This document shows, one piece after another, positions 40,906-48,627 of a stretch of 64,000 nucleotides of DNA. Position 1 is the first letter of the stretch; every line of letters begins with the position of its first letter. The stretch lies in NCBI RefSeq assembly GCF_004217495.1, contig NZ_SHLC01000001.1, positions 3,596,001 through 3,660,000 on the forward strand, given 5' to 3'. The translations under genes and the position numbers were made by a program. The notes below the pieces were generated by a model that did no database searches, was not told the origin of the DNA, and saw nothing but the letters and a program-made list of their open reading frames with translations. This stretch comes from Microterricola gilva. GTDB taxonomy: Bacteria; Actinomycetota; Actinomycetes; Actinomycetales; Microbacteriaceae.

Positions 40906-40979
40906 TGGAGCGGATGACGGGAATCGAACCCGCGCTATCAGCTTGGGAAGCTGAAGTTCTACCATTGAACTACATCCGC
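40906..40979 (-). tRNA. tRNA-Gly (anticodon CCC)
   Basis: Complete cloverleaf on the minus strand. Acceptor GCGGATG pairs with CATCCGC, the D stem is GTTC/GAAC and the anticodon stem TCAGC/GCTGA holds the loop TTCCCAA with anticodon CCC. The T arm has loop TTCGATT. A genomic CCA end follows the discriminator T. No integrase or repeated tRNA end is seen nearby. Confidence 0.95.
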
Positions 40980-41088
40980 GTGCGGCATCCGTTGCCGAAT
41001 GCGCGTGATGATCATGCTAGCAAGTCATCGGCCGCGGGACGCGCGAACGAGCCTGTACAGCCCGCGAAATTCGCGTTAGCGTGCCTCT

Positions 41089-41775
41089 GTGAGCGAGATG
41101 GCAGTGCCTGAGCAAAGTGGAGTCACTTCGCAGAGAAGGTGGGGGCGCGGCGCCGAGCGCAGCCTGCGCCTGCGCCGCGAGTCGTGGGGGTTCGCGATCG
41201 GCTCGCTGCTGTTCGCGCTCGGGGCCTGGCCGGGTTACGCCTCGGCCGTCGGAGTCGTCGCCGACAACGTCACCTACTTCATCGGATCACTGTTCTTCAC
41301 GCTCGCCGCGCTGGTCCAGCTGACGCTGACCGGGCGCCCGCTGCCGCACCACGGCTCAACGAGCGGGGAACAATTCGACTGGTACTCGGCGGCGATCCAA
41401 TTCATCGGCACCCTGCTGTTCAACGTGAGCACGCTCGCGGCGTGGTTGCAGAGCACGGGCGTCGACATCGATGTGCGACATGTCTGGCGCCCCGATCTCT
41501 ACGGTTCCGCCGCCTTCCTGATCGCGAGCGGTCTCGCCGTCGCTGCGACAACCAAGCGGGAGTCGCTCTGGGATCCGAACGCGCGCACCTGGTGGTCGAC
41601 GTGGTTCGGCATGGCCGGGTCGATCGCCTTCGGTGTCTCGGCCGTCGCGGCCATCGTGCTCCCGTCATCCGGCACGGTCGCGAACGCCGCGCTCGCCAAC
41701 CTGGGCACGTTCATCGGGGCGCTCTGCTTCCTCGCTGCGGCGCTGCTCGCGCTACCCCAACGGCGCGCGCGTTAA
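41089..41775 (+). CDS. YrhK-domain-like integral membrane protein
   Basis: 228-aa protein with six to seven helices (GFAIGSLLFALGAWPGYASA, VTYFIGSLFFTLAALVQLTL, WYSAAIQFIGTLLFNVSTLA, LYGSAAFLIASGLAVAA, WFGMAGSIAFGVSAVAAIVL, LGTFIGALCFLAAALLALP). The FIGSLFFT/FIGTLLFN repeats resemble YrhK domains. GTG 41089 follows a -10-like TAGCGT by 7 nt. Function unknown. It lies 9 nt before dcd on the same strand, although dcd has its own promoter-like sequence. Confidence 0.7.
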   Translation: MSEMAVPEQSGVTSQRRWGRGAERSLRLRRESWGFAIGSLLFALGAWPGYASAVGVVADNVTYFIGSLFFTLAALVQLTLTGRPLPHHGSTSGEQFDWYSAAIQFIGTLLFNVSTLAAWLQSTGVDIDVRHVWRPDLYGSAAFLIASGLAVAATTKRESLWDPNARTWWSTWFGMAGSIAFGVSAVAAIVLPSSGTVANAALANLGTFIGALCFLAAALLALPQRRAR

Positions 41776-41784
41776 GCTTGCTCC

Positions 41785-42390
41785 GTGCTTCTCTCAGACC
41801 GCGACATCAAGGCCAACCTCGACGCCGAGCGCATCCGCATGGAGCCCTTCGCGCCCGAGATGATCCAGCCATCGAGCATCGACGTGCGCCTCGACCGCTA
41901 CTTCCGGCTGTTCGACAACCACAAGTACCCCTTCATCGACCCGGCAGAGGACCAGCCGGAGCTCACCCACCTCATCGAGGTCGAGCCCGACGAGCCCTTC
42001 ATCCTGCACCCGGGCGAGTTCGTGCTCGGCTCCACCTTCGAGCTGGTGACCCTGCCGGATGACATCGCCGCCCGCCTCGAGGGCAAGAGCTCGCTCGGCC
42101 GACTCGGCCTGCTCACGCACTCGACGGCCGGATTCATCGATCCCGGCTTCAGCGGCCACGTCACCCTCGAGCTGAGCAACGTCGCGACGCTGCCGATCAA
42201 GCTCTGGCCCGGCATGAAGATCGGCCAGATGTGCTTCTTCCAGCTGTCGTCGCCGTCGGAGAAGCCCTACGGCTCGGCCGAGTACAGCTCCCGCTACCAG
42301 GGCCAGCGCGGCCCGACGGCGTCGCGCTCGTTCCAGAACTTCCACCGCAGCGAGGTCGCCGACACGACGGCCGGCAGCCTCGGCGGCTGA
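41785..42390 (+). CDS. dcd: dCTP deaminase
   Basis: 201-aa homotrimeric dCTP deaminase, making dUTP (or, in bifunctional actinobacterial forms, dUMP) for thymidylate synthesis. Motifs: [12 protein letters not shown] start, [37 protein letters not shown] with catalytic Glu nearby, and [14 protein letters not shown]. Length is slightly above the 190-aa norm. GTG 41785 follows TAAGCT (41774-41779), so a leaderless start is likely. A giant hairpin lies 53 bp after the stop. Confidence 0.95.
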   Translation: MLLSDRDIKANLDAERIRMEPFAPEMIQPSSIDVRLDRYFRLFDNHKYPFIDPAEDQPELTHLIEVEPDEPFILHPGEFVLGSTFELVTLPDDIAARLEGKSSLGRLGLLTHSTAGFIDPGFSGHVTLELSNVATLPIKLWPGMKIGQMCFFQLSSPSEKPYGSAEYSSRYQGQRGPTASRSFQNFHRSEVADTTAGSLGG

Positions 42391-42443
42391 TCCGCAGCTG
42401 CGCGCGGCCGACGGTTGGGCGCACCCGCTCGGGCCGCGCTCGC

Positions 42444-42503
42444 GGCCCACTTAAAGTGCACGGGCCCGGGGAATTCCCCGGGCCCGTGGGCTTTAAGCGG
42501 GCC
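42444..42503. terminator. 60-nt near-perfect palindrome between convergent genes
   Basis: Two 30-nt arms (42444-42473 and 42474-42503) pair at 27 positions. The inner 15 bp are perfect and include the restriction-like GAATTC centre, so there is almost no loop. It lies after dcd and before the LAxTG gene stop on the other strand. A bidirectional terminator is the simplest reading; the arm length is unusual. Confidence 0.6.
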
Positions 42504-42546
42504 CACACCGGGAACTCGGCCGGTTGAGCCTGCCGACACAGCGATC

Positions 42547-42576
42547 GCTGCGCCGTCGGCGGGCGTACGGCGCAGC
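42547..42576 (-). terminator. Terminator of the TasA/SipW-type cluster
   Basis: Perfect 10-bp stem (42547-42556 with 42567-42576) with a 10-nt loop, 12 nt after the stop of the LAxTG gene on the minus strand. Confidence 0.6.
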
Positions 42577-42588
42577 CAGCGCGTCCGA

Positions 42589-43365
42589 TTAGCTGTCTCG
42601 TGTCTGGGGCTCGGTTTCACGCTCAGGCCGCTTCCGGCGCGAGGCCACCACGATCGCCAATCCGACGCCGCCGAGCGCGGCCGCCCAGGCGATCATCGGG
42701 GCGGTCTGCGCTCCCGTCGACGCGAGGCCGCCGGATCCGCCGGATCCGCCGCTCGGTAGGTCGATGCACTCGGCTGGCGCAGCGCCGATCACCGTCTGCT
42801 GATCGGAGACCGTCACCATCAGCTGAAACGGAAGCTCGCTGAACTGCGTCGCGTTCGTCGAGCCGAACGGCAGTTCCACCGTGATGCCGATGCTGTGCGC
42901 CCCCGGCGTGAGTGTGTCGATCACGCGCACGGGGTCGCTCGCGTCGAGCAGCTCCTGCAACTGCATGGTCACTGCCCGGCTCGATCCGCTCAGCGTGATC
43001 CGGATGTCACGCTCGAGCGCCGCATCGAGGGCGGGCGCCGTGTCAGAGCGCACGGCGCGCAGATCGAGTGGGCCACGGATGTCGCGCCCCGTCGTCACCA
43101 GGAACTCGCCGTCGAGGCTGGCTCCGGGGGCTACCAGCGCGTCCGCGAACATCGTGGACGAGTTGATCGGGGCACCGTCGCTCTGCGTGACGGACCAGTC
43201 GCGGTCGCAGTCGCTCGCGGCCCAGGCGGCACTGGGTGCCGAGCCGATCAGCGCGACGCCGAACAGCGCGCCGAGCAGCACGCCGCCGACCATCGTGCTT
43301 GTGGCGACGCCGGCCGCCGCGCGACGGCCGCGCAGCGGCATCCGCTCGCGCGTCTGTGTGGTCAT
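42589..43365 (-). CDS. LAxTG-anchored surface protein of the TasA-type cluster
   Basis: 258-aa secreted protein. A standard signal peptide (basic start, TSTMVGGVLLGALFGVALIG, then PSAAWA cleavage) is followed by a beta-rich domain with one Cys pair candidate (SDCDRDW ... AECIDL). A Gly/Ser linker and the sorting signal LASTG, a 20-residue TM helix and RRKRPER tail complete it. LAxTG is the class E sortase motif used by high-GC actinobacteria. It is the last gene of the cluster, 8 nt after the preceding stop. Probably the wall anchor or cap of the assembly; no sortase gene is in the window. Confidence 0.8.
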   Translation of the reverse strand: MTTQTRERMPLRGRRAAAGVATSTMVGGVLLGALFGVALIGSAPSAAWAASDCDRDWSVTQSDGAPINSSTMFADALVAPGASLDGEFLVTTGRDIRGPLDLRAVRSDTAPALDAALERDIRITLSGSSRAVTMQLQELLDASDPVRVIDTLTPGAHSIGITVELPFGSTNATQFSELPFQLMVTVSDQQTVIGAAPAECIDLPSGGSGGSGGLASTGAQTAPMIAWAAALGGVGLAIVVASRRKRPERETEPQTRDS

Positions 43366-43373
43366 CTGGCCGC

Positions 43374-44360
43374 TCACTGCAGCACGACCTCTGCGACGAT
43401 GTCGTTCGAGGGCGTGCCGCCCCACCATTCCATGACGACCCACTGCAGGAGGTTCCCGTCGGCGCTTGTGAGCGAGGTATCGCCGGTGCTCGGCACCAGG
43501 GTGACGGCGCTGGCGGTGCCTGCGCCATTGTTCGGGCCGTTCAGGCGATCCGTCAGGGCCCATTCGGCATTGCTGCTGGCGTTGTCGTTGACCCGCGCAT
43601 AGGTGCCGGCGGGGTAGACGTACGACGGTGGGAAGGTGGCGGTGGGGTTGCCGGCGGCCGCCCAGGTGTTGACCGTGATGGCGTCACCACCGTCGATCTC
43701 GAGCAGGGAGGGCGTGCAGGTGTTCCGATTGGCGCAGCTCGGCTGGCCGTTCACCGCGTCGAACGCGCGCGGGGTGCTCACCAGCCAGCTGAAGCGGCGG
43801 GCATTCACATTGGTCACCTGCGTTCCTCCGGTGCTCGGCGGCAGGACGCCCCAGCGCGCGAGCGCCTGGATCTCGAGGCCGTAGCCCTGGGTCAGGTTGA
43901 GGCGCGAGCCCGGTGTGATTCCCGATCCGCTGGCCCAGGTGATGGCACCGGGGCTGGTGGAGTTCGACCACGCCGTGATGCGCAGGCTGAAGGAGTTGGT
44001 CGTTGTCGCGCAGCTCGACAGTTTGACGGCGAGGCTGCGGTTGCCGCCGCTGGGGTTCCACGCGGCGTTGTTCGCGACGGGGATGGCAACGATGCGAATC
44101 TGCGTGTTGTCACTGCCGAGCACCGTTGGCATGTCGGAGAGGCGCACCGCACGCGGGTTGGTGGCCGGGTCTGGCGTCGCGCACCAGTCGCCGACGCCGG
44201 GGGTGACGCCCGTGCCGGTCGCCGCAGTCGTCCAGTAGGCCCCCGTGACACCGCTCGGAATCAGCAGGGCGGCGGCCGCACTGACCAGCGCGATACCGAG
44301 CAGCCGGACGCCGCGGCGCCGACGGGGCGCGTTATCAGTCTGGCGAGCGTTGAGGGTCAT
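43374..44360 (-). CDS. Large secreted protein with alternate-type signal sequence
   Basis: 328-aa protein. A basic n-region (NAPRRRRGVRLLG) and hydrophobic core end in PSGVTGAYWTTAATG; the AYWT string corresponds to the AFWTD/AFLTD mature start of the two TasA-like neighbours. The mature part is rich in Ser, Thr, Asn and Gly. Cysteines occur at the N-terminus (GDWCATP), centrally (KLSSCATT) and in PSCANRNTCTPS, so disulfides are likely. Repeat-like pairs TGTGVTPG and GSGITPGS occur. It overlaps the upstream gene by 4 nt. Function unknown; a structural or adhesive subunit is inferred. Confidence 0.72.
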   Translation of the reverse strand: MTLNARQTDNAPRRRRGVRLLGIALVSAAAALLIPSGVTGAYWTTAATGTGVTPGVGDWCATPDPATNPRAVRLSDMPTVLGSDNTQIRIVAIPVANNAAWNPSGGNRSLAVKLSSCATTTNSFSLRITAWSNSTSPGAITWASGSGITPGSRLNLTQGYGLEIQALARWGVLPPSTGGTQVTNVNARRFSWLVSTPRAFDAVNGQPSCANRNTCTPSLLEIDGGDAITVNTWAAAGNPTATFPPSYVYPAGTYARVNDNASSNAEWALTDRLNGPNNGAGTASAVTLVPSTGDTSLTSADGNLLQWVVMEWWGGTPSNDIVAEVVLQ

Positions 44361-45001
44361 GGCGTCACCGGAACCTGGGTCAGCGTGAAGGTCGGGGTGA
44401 GGGTGAACAGGCTGCTCGCCGTTGCTGCCGCACTGCGCCCACCGAGCGTCGCGAAACTGGTGCCGCTTGTCGCCGGGATCGAGAACCGCACGGCGACCGT
44501 ATGGGCGACACCCGGTGCGAAGACGAGGGGCTGCGCGGGAACCTCGACCGTTCCCGCCGTGGCCGGCATGGAACCGGCCGCCACGACGATGACCTCGGGC
44601 TGACCGTCGATCGATACCGCGACTTGCAGCGCACTGCGCAGTTGCGAGTAGCGCGGCTCCACCAGGGCACTGAATGCGAGCGATGCGCTCAATTTGGCGG
44701 TTGCGCGGGCGCTGCCCGTATTGGTGATCGTGTAGGTGTAGCTCTGGCGCTGGATGCCGGGGACGATGCCTGGCGTGTTGATCGCGCCGTTCTTGCGCAC
44801 CACCGTTCCGGCGGGAACGGTGCCGTACACCTCATTGGCAACCGCCGTCGGGGCGCTGACGCTCATGCTGAGGTTGCCGGATTGGATGATCGTGGCCGGC
44901 CCGGGCGTGGCATCCGTCAGAAAAGCCATCGACCCCGGTGCGCTGAGCAGCAGCACGGCAGCGAGGCCGGCCACGACTGCGAGCGAGAGTGAGGTTTTCA
45001 T
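44357..45001 (-). CDS. TasA-like alternate-type signal peptide protein, second copy
   Basis: 214-aa secreted protein. Signal MKTSLSLAVVAGLAAVLLLS is followed by APGSMAFLTDATPGPATIIQ and SGNLSMSV, the SipW-dependent alternate signal pattern (hydrophobic core, then A-F-x-T-D, then a short stretch to I-x-SG-x-L). The mature protein is predicted beta-sandwich (SYTYTITNTGSARATAKLSA) like TasA/camelysin. It shares the C-terminal pattern LTPTFTLTQVPVTP with ADYTLTQIPVATP in the upstream copy, showing common descent. It overlaps the next gene by 4 nt. Confidence 0.82.
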   Translation of the reverse strand: MKTSLSLAVVAGLAAVLLLSAPGSMAFLTDATPGPATIIQSGNLSMSVSAPTAVANEVYGTVPAGTVVRKNGAINTPGIVPGIQRQSYTYTITNTGSARATAKLSASLAFSALVEPRYSQLRSALQVAVSIDGQPEVIVVAAGSMPATAGTVEVPAQPLVFAPGVAHTVAVRFSIPATSGTSFATLGGRSAAATASSLFTLTPTFTLTQVPVTP

Positions 45002-45059
45002 CGACAACTCCGGGTTCGTCGAATGGTGCAGATGTAGGGAACTGCAAGACGCTCTCATC

Positions 45060-45089
45060 GGGACCGCACCTGGGTGCCAGTGCGGCCCC
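45060..45089 (-). terminator. Intercistronic hairpin between the two TasA-like genes
   Basis: 10-bp stem with one mismatch (45060-45069 with 45080-45089) and a 10-nt loop, 18 nt downstream of the first TasA-like stop (45107). Probably an attenuator or mRNA-stabilising hairpin that makes the first subunit more abundant than the rest. Confidence 0.5.
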
Positions 45090-45106
45090 CGACGAGAACG
45101 TGACCG

Positions 45107-45709
45107 CTACGGCGTGGCGACCGGGATCTGGGTCAGGGTGTAGTCCGCCTGGAACTTCACCTTGCCGAGCATGGCACCGTTGAACTCGCCCGCTGTGCCC
45201 CAGGGGAAGGTCACCGAGATCTCAACCGGAACAGTTGCGCCAGCGGTGAGGTTGGCCGACGTGGTTCCGGCGGCGACGGCGGTGCCGTTGATCTTGGTGA
45301 CCTTGACGCCACCGGTGTTGAGCGCGGTGATCAGTGCCGTGTCCGCTGCGGTGGCCGTCGCGTTGCCGGCCACGAGCGCCTTGACCGCGACATCGAACTT
45401 GGCCTTGATGTTCTTGCCATCGAGCGTGACGGGGACGCTGACCGTCGTGGTCAAAACGTCGCCAGGCACGATCTTGTCCGATGCCGGGGCGAAGGTGACC
45501 GCCGCAGCCTGGGCGGGGGAGACACCCGCCGCGCTCTGCTGAATGGTCCAGGTGCCGGTGCCGACGGTGCCGAGGTCGAGCTGGCCCGACTGGATGTCGA
45601 TCTGGGGACCGGTGGCCGTGTCGGTCCAGAATGCGAGTGAACCCGCTCCGCCGACGAGCAGAGCTGCTCCGACGGTGCCGGCGATGGCGGCCTTTGTGAT
45701 CTTCTTCAT
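45107..45709 (-). CDS. TasA-like alternate-type signal peptide protein, first copy
   Basis: 200-aa secreted protein. Signal MKKITKAAIAGTVGAALLVG precedes GGAGSLAFWTDTATGPQIDI and QSGQLDLG, the textbook alternate-type signal peptide domain of TasA/CalY-like proteins processed by SipW. The mature part is Ala/Thr/Val-rich beta sandwich without Cys (VTFAPASDKIVPGDVLTTTV, FPWGTAGEFNGAMLGKVKFQ). First structural gene after sipW, with its own 129-nt leader, so probably the major fibre subunit. ATG 45709 fits the short Lys-rich n-region. Confidence 0.85.
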   Translation of the reverse strand: MKKITKAAIAGTVGAALLVGGAGSLAFWTDTATGPQIDIQSGQLDLGTVGTGTWTIQQSAAGVSPAQAAAVTFAPASDKIVPGDVLTTTVSVPVTLDGKNIKAKFDVAVKALVAGNATATAADTALITALNTGGVKVTKINGTAVAAGTTSANLTAGATVPVEISVTFPWGTAGEFNGAMLGKVKFQADYTLTQIPVATP

Positions 45710-45838
45710 TTCGGGTGTCCTGCCGTGAGTAGGGTCAGTGGGTCGGACGTGAACCACAGGACGCCATCGTTGCAACGGCAAGGATGTTCAGTGTGGGAAC
45801 TGAGCAAAAATTAGGAAGAAGCTGAGCGGACTGCCCCG

Positions 45839-46468
45839 CTAACGGGTTACTTTCTTGCGTTTGAACAGCAAAGAAGCCCCGACGTACAGCGCGTAGGCGA
45901 TCAGGAGGCCGCCGAGTACCCGCACCGCGATTCCCTTGCTCGTGTCGTCGATCAGGGTGGTTGCGAAACCGATGAACGGCACGTGGTACCAGACGACACC
46001 TTTCACCTGCACCTCGCGCACGGACTCGGCATCCGGGGCGTCGTTGGCATCGCCCTGCGTCACCAGACGGGTCTTTCCGTCGACGACGTCGACGCCGACG
46101 ACTCGATGTGTGACGACCATGGGCTTGCCCGACTCGATCTGGTAGGTGATCACATCGCCCTGGCGGATCTGATCGAACGGCAGCGGCTTGACGACGACGA
46201 TCGTGCCCGGCGGCATGTCCGGAATCATCGATCCGGTGAGGATTGTGTAGGGCGAGGCCCCCGCGATTCGCGGCACGACGACGAGCGCGGTGATTGCCGC
46301 GAGGCTCGCGACGATCACGATCCAGGTGAGCACCGTGGCGACGACCCGGAGCCAGCGCGGCACGCGACTGAACCGTTTCACGGCAGCGCTGGTGTCGGCG
46401 CTGCCGTCTTCAGGGCTGTTCTCCGCGCCGACGCCACCGGCGGTGGGGGATTCGCGTGTCTCGCTCAT
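45839..46468 (-). CDS. sipW: SipW/ER-type signal peptidase I
   Basis: 209-aa membrane peptidase. TM1 (VVATVLTWIVIVASLAAITA) is followed by the catalytic Ser in LTGSMIPDM (S80) and the ER-type His in VVTHRVVG (H121) replacing the usual Lys; GDANDAPD is the third conserved box. A second TM helix (VRVLGGLLIAYALYVGASLL) and KRKKVTR tail end it. This Ser-His type cleaves TasA-family alternate signals. The gene heads the cluster with its two TasA-like substrates directly downstream, as in Bacillus tapA-sipW-tasA, but with no TapA homologue. Confidence 0.9.
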   Translation of the reverse strand: MSETRESPTAGGVGAENSPEDGSADTSAAVKRFSRVPRWLRVVATVLTWIVIVASLAAITALVVVPRIAGASPYTILTGSMIPDMPPGTIVVVKPLPFDQIRQGDVITYQIESGKPMVVTHRVVGVDVVDGKTRLVTQGDANDAPDAESVREVQVKGVVWYHVPFIGFATTLIDDTSKGIAVRVLGGLLIAYALYVGASLLFKRKKVTR

Positions 46469-46516
46469 GCCAACAGGCTAGTGCCGGCTGCGCGCTTTCA
46501 GCTCAGGCGTTGCTGA

Positions 46517-47230
46517 TCAGCGCGGCTTCGCGGCGAAGCTGGTCAGCATTCGGTCGCGCGAGGATTCGAGGTGCGCGCGCATCGCGGCCTCGGCGGCGAT
46601 CGGGTCGCTGGATGTCACGGCATCCACGATCCGGCCGTGCTCGGTGAGCGTCGTGTCGCCGAGTTCGCCTGCGTAGGAGAGTCGGAAGAGGTGCAGGTGG
46701 CAGTGCGTGCGCTGAAACGCGTCGGTCACCGTGCTGTTGCCGGCGATGGTCAGCACGAGCTCGTGCAGGCGGGTGTCGTGGCTGGTGAGCGGCTGGTAGT
46801 CCTCATAGCGGGATTCCCGCGGGGCGACCGGGCACGTCGCCAATTCCTCCCGGAGCGCGGTGGCCTGCTCGTCCGTGATCCGCACGGCCGCCCGCCCGGC
46901 TGCGAACGGCTCAAGCAACAGGCGGAGCTCGTAGAGTTCGCGCACCTCGAGCTCGCCGAGGAGCGGGGTCGTGCGGTAGCCCTTCAGCGGCAGCTTGTCG
47001 ACGAGGCCATCCGAGTCGAGGCGGGCCAGCGCCTCGCGCACCGGCGTCGGCGACACCTCCAGCTGGCGGGCGATGTCCTCGATGTTGATGCGGATGCCGG
47101 GGGCGATCGCGTTGTTCATGATCAGCGTCTTGAGCTGCAGGTAGACGTCGTCCGTCAGCACGGAGCGGCGCGGTATGCGCAGGAGCGCCTCCCCGTGGGG
47201 GTGCGCGGGAGCGAGCTTCACTGGTCTCAT
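46517..47230 (-). CDS. GntR/FadR-family regulator of the divergent enolase gene
   Basis: 237-aa FCD-type GntR repressor. The HTH is IRINIEDIARQLEVSPTPVR, then EALARLDSDGLVDKLPLKGY. The FCD ligand domain holds the metal-site pattern ELYELRLLLEPFAA, then DTRLHELVLTIAGNSTV, FRLSYAGEL and EHGRIVDAVTSSDP. Such proteins usually bind sugar acids. It is divergent from a sugar-acid dehydratase gene; the intervening 145 bp hold a strong promoter and a triple TTTGATC repeat. ATG 47230 is chosen; longer forms extend into the promoter. Confidence 0.9.
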   Translation of the reverse strand: MRPVKLAPAHPHGEALLRIPRRSVLTDDVYLQLKTLIMNNAIAPGIRINIEDIARQLEVSPTPVREALARLDSDGLVDKLPLKGYRTTPLLGELEVRELYELRLLLEPFAAGRAAVRITDEQATALREELATCPVAPRESRYEDYQPLTSHDTRLHELVLTIAGNSTVTDAFQRTHCHLHLFRLSYAGELGDTTLTEHGRIVDAVTSSDPIAAEAAMRAHLESSRDRMLTSFAAKPR

Positions 47231-47259
47231 CCGTTTCTGATGGTCACACGGCCATGCTC

Positions 47260-47326
47260 TTGACAATCGCACGGGCATGGATAGGGTTTGTTATCGAAGA
47301 TCCTATTTGATCTTTGATCTTTGATC
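47260..47326 (+). promoter_or_regulatory. Promoter with three tandem TTTGATC heptamers (GntR target)
   Basis: -35 TTGACA (47260-47265), 16-nt spacer and -10 TAGGGT (47282-47287) predict a start near 47294. Three perfect tandem TTTGATC copies (47306-47312, 47313-47319, 47320-47326) lie just downstream, where a bound regulator would block elongation. The likely binder is the divergent GntR protein. Confidence 0.65.
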
Positions 47327-47375
47327 CATTGTGATGGTTAATGAAACGCCAACGAAGTCGAGGAACCGCCGCCTG

Positions 47376-48464
47376 ATGCCAACAATTACCCGCGCAACCG
47401 CCTCTCTCGTCGATCTCGAGGTGGAGACGGTCCGTACGGACGCCGTGCAGAGCTTCCTCAAGCAGGAGACGATCTTCGTCGAGATCGAGACCAGCGACGG
47501 CCTCGTCGGCACCGGCTATTCCTACACGATCGGCACAGGCGGGCAGGCGGTGCTCGCCATGCTCCGCGACCACTTCGTCCCCCAGCTCGTCGGGCTCGAC
47601 GCCGCCGAGATCGAGGGGATCTGGTTCCGCCTGTTCGCATCGACCAGGGCCACGACGGTCGGTGCGATCACCTCGCTCGCGCTCGCCGCGGTCGACACGG
47701 CGCTCTGGGACCTGAAATGCAAGCGTGCGGACGAGCCGCTGTGGAAGGTGGCCGGCGGCTTCCGCCGCACCGTGCCGCTCTATGACACCGAGGGCGGCTG
47801 GCTGCACCTCAGCACCGACGAGCTCGTGCGCGGTGCGCTCGACTCCCAAGCCGCCGGCTGGCACGGCATCAAGCTCAAGGTCGGCAAGCCGACCGGCCGG
47901 GAAGACCGTGAGCGCCTCCTCGCGGTGCGCGAGGCCGTCGGCCCGCGCATGGACATCATGGTCGACGCCAATCAGTCGATGACCGCGGCCGAGGCGATCC
48001 GCCGGGCCAAGGCCTTCGAGGACGTCGACCTGTTCTGGTTCGAAGAGCCGCTGCCAGCCGACGATGTCGCCGGGCACGTGCGGTTGGCTGAGGCGACGAG
48101 CATCCCCGTGGCGGTCGGCGAGTCGATGTACTCGGTCGGGCAGTTCCGCGACTACCTGCAGCGCGGTGCGGCGAGCATCGTGCAGGTGGACGTCGCGCGG
48201 GTCGGCGGCATCACGCCGTGGCTGAAGGTCGCGCACCTCGCCGAATCGTTCAACGTCTCCGTCTGCCCGCACTTCCTGATGGAGCTGCACGTGAGTCTCG
48301 TCGCCGCAATCCCGAACGGACGCTACGTCGAGCACATCCCGCAGCTGCGCGCGATCACGACGGCCGAGATGGCCATCGAGAACGGACACGCCCTCGCGCC
48401 GCAGAGCGCCGGGCTCGGCATCGAGTGGGACCGCGACGCGATCGCGGACCGAACGGTCGCCTGA
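47376..48464 (+). CDS. Enolase-superfamily sugar-acid dehydratase (mandelate racemase subgroup)
   Basis: 362-aa enzyme of the MR/D-galactonate-dehydratase type, which abstracts the C5 or C2 proton of a sugar acid. K166-x-K168 in GIKLKVGK is the S-face base; metal ligands are D197 (MVDANQ), E223 (WFEEPL) and E249 (VGES). H299 in VCPHFLMELH is the R-face acid/base. Capping domain residues 1-130 include TIGTGGQAVLAML. The exact substrate (galactonate, fuconate, other) cannot be assigned. ATG 47376 is chosen over GTG 47331. A near-copy of its last 78 bases survives at 50012. Confidence 0.9.
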   Translation: MPTITRATASLVDLEVETVRTDAVQSFLKQETIFVEIETSDGLVGTGYSYTIGTGGQAVLAMLRDHFVPQLVGLDAAEIEGIWFRLFASTRATTVGAITSLALAAVDTALWDLKCKRADEPLWKVAGGFRRTVPLYDTEGGWLHLSTDELVRGALDSQAAGWHGIKLKVGKPTGREDRERLLAVREAVGPRMDIMVDANQSMTAAEAIRRAKAFEDVDLFWFEEPLPADDVAGHVRLAEATSIPVAVGESMYSVGQFRDYLQRGAASIVQVDVARVGGITPWLKVAHLAESFNVSVCPHFLMELHVSLVAAIPNGRYVEHIPQLRAITTAEMAIENGHALAPQSAGLGIEWDRDAIADRTVA

Positions 48465-48627
48465 GGTGCGGTGCCGCGCCCGGTCTCCGGCCAGCAACCG
48501 CACAACCCGAACGGCATCGCTTGGGCGCCCGACAATGCCATGATGAACGTCGCCGCACACAGTTTCCCCTCTCATTAAGCATCGCCGGCACCGAATTCGA
48601 CGATACTGTTGGGTTATTAAACGGTGA

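Noticed and set aside
40906-40979. Integrated element at tRNA-Gly
   Set aside because: No integrase, no duplicated tRNA 3' end and ordinary composition on both sides.
42444-42503. Insertion-sequence end or transposon remnant
   Set aside because: No transposase frame nearby, no target-site duplication and the dyad has no spacer for an element.
42504-42588. Small gene between the large palindrome and the LAxTG gene
   Set aside because: The open frames there have no start with a ribosome site and the stretch is fully used by a terminator stem.
47306-47326. CRISPR-like array
   Set aside because: Heptamers are contiguous with no spacers and no cas genes exist in the window.
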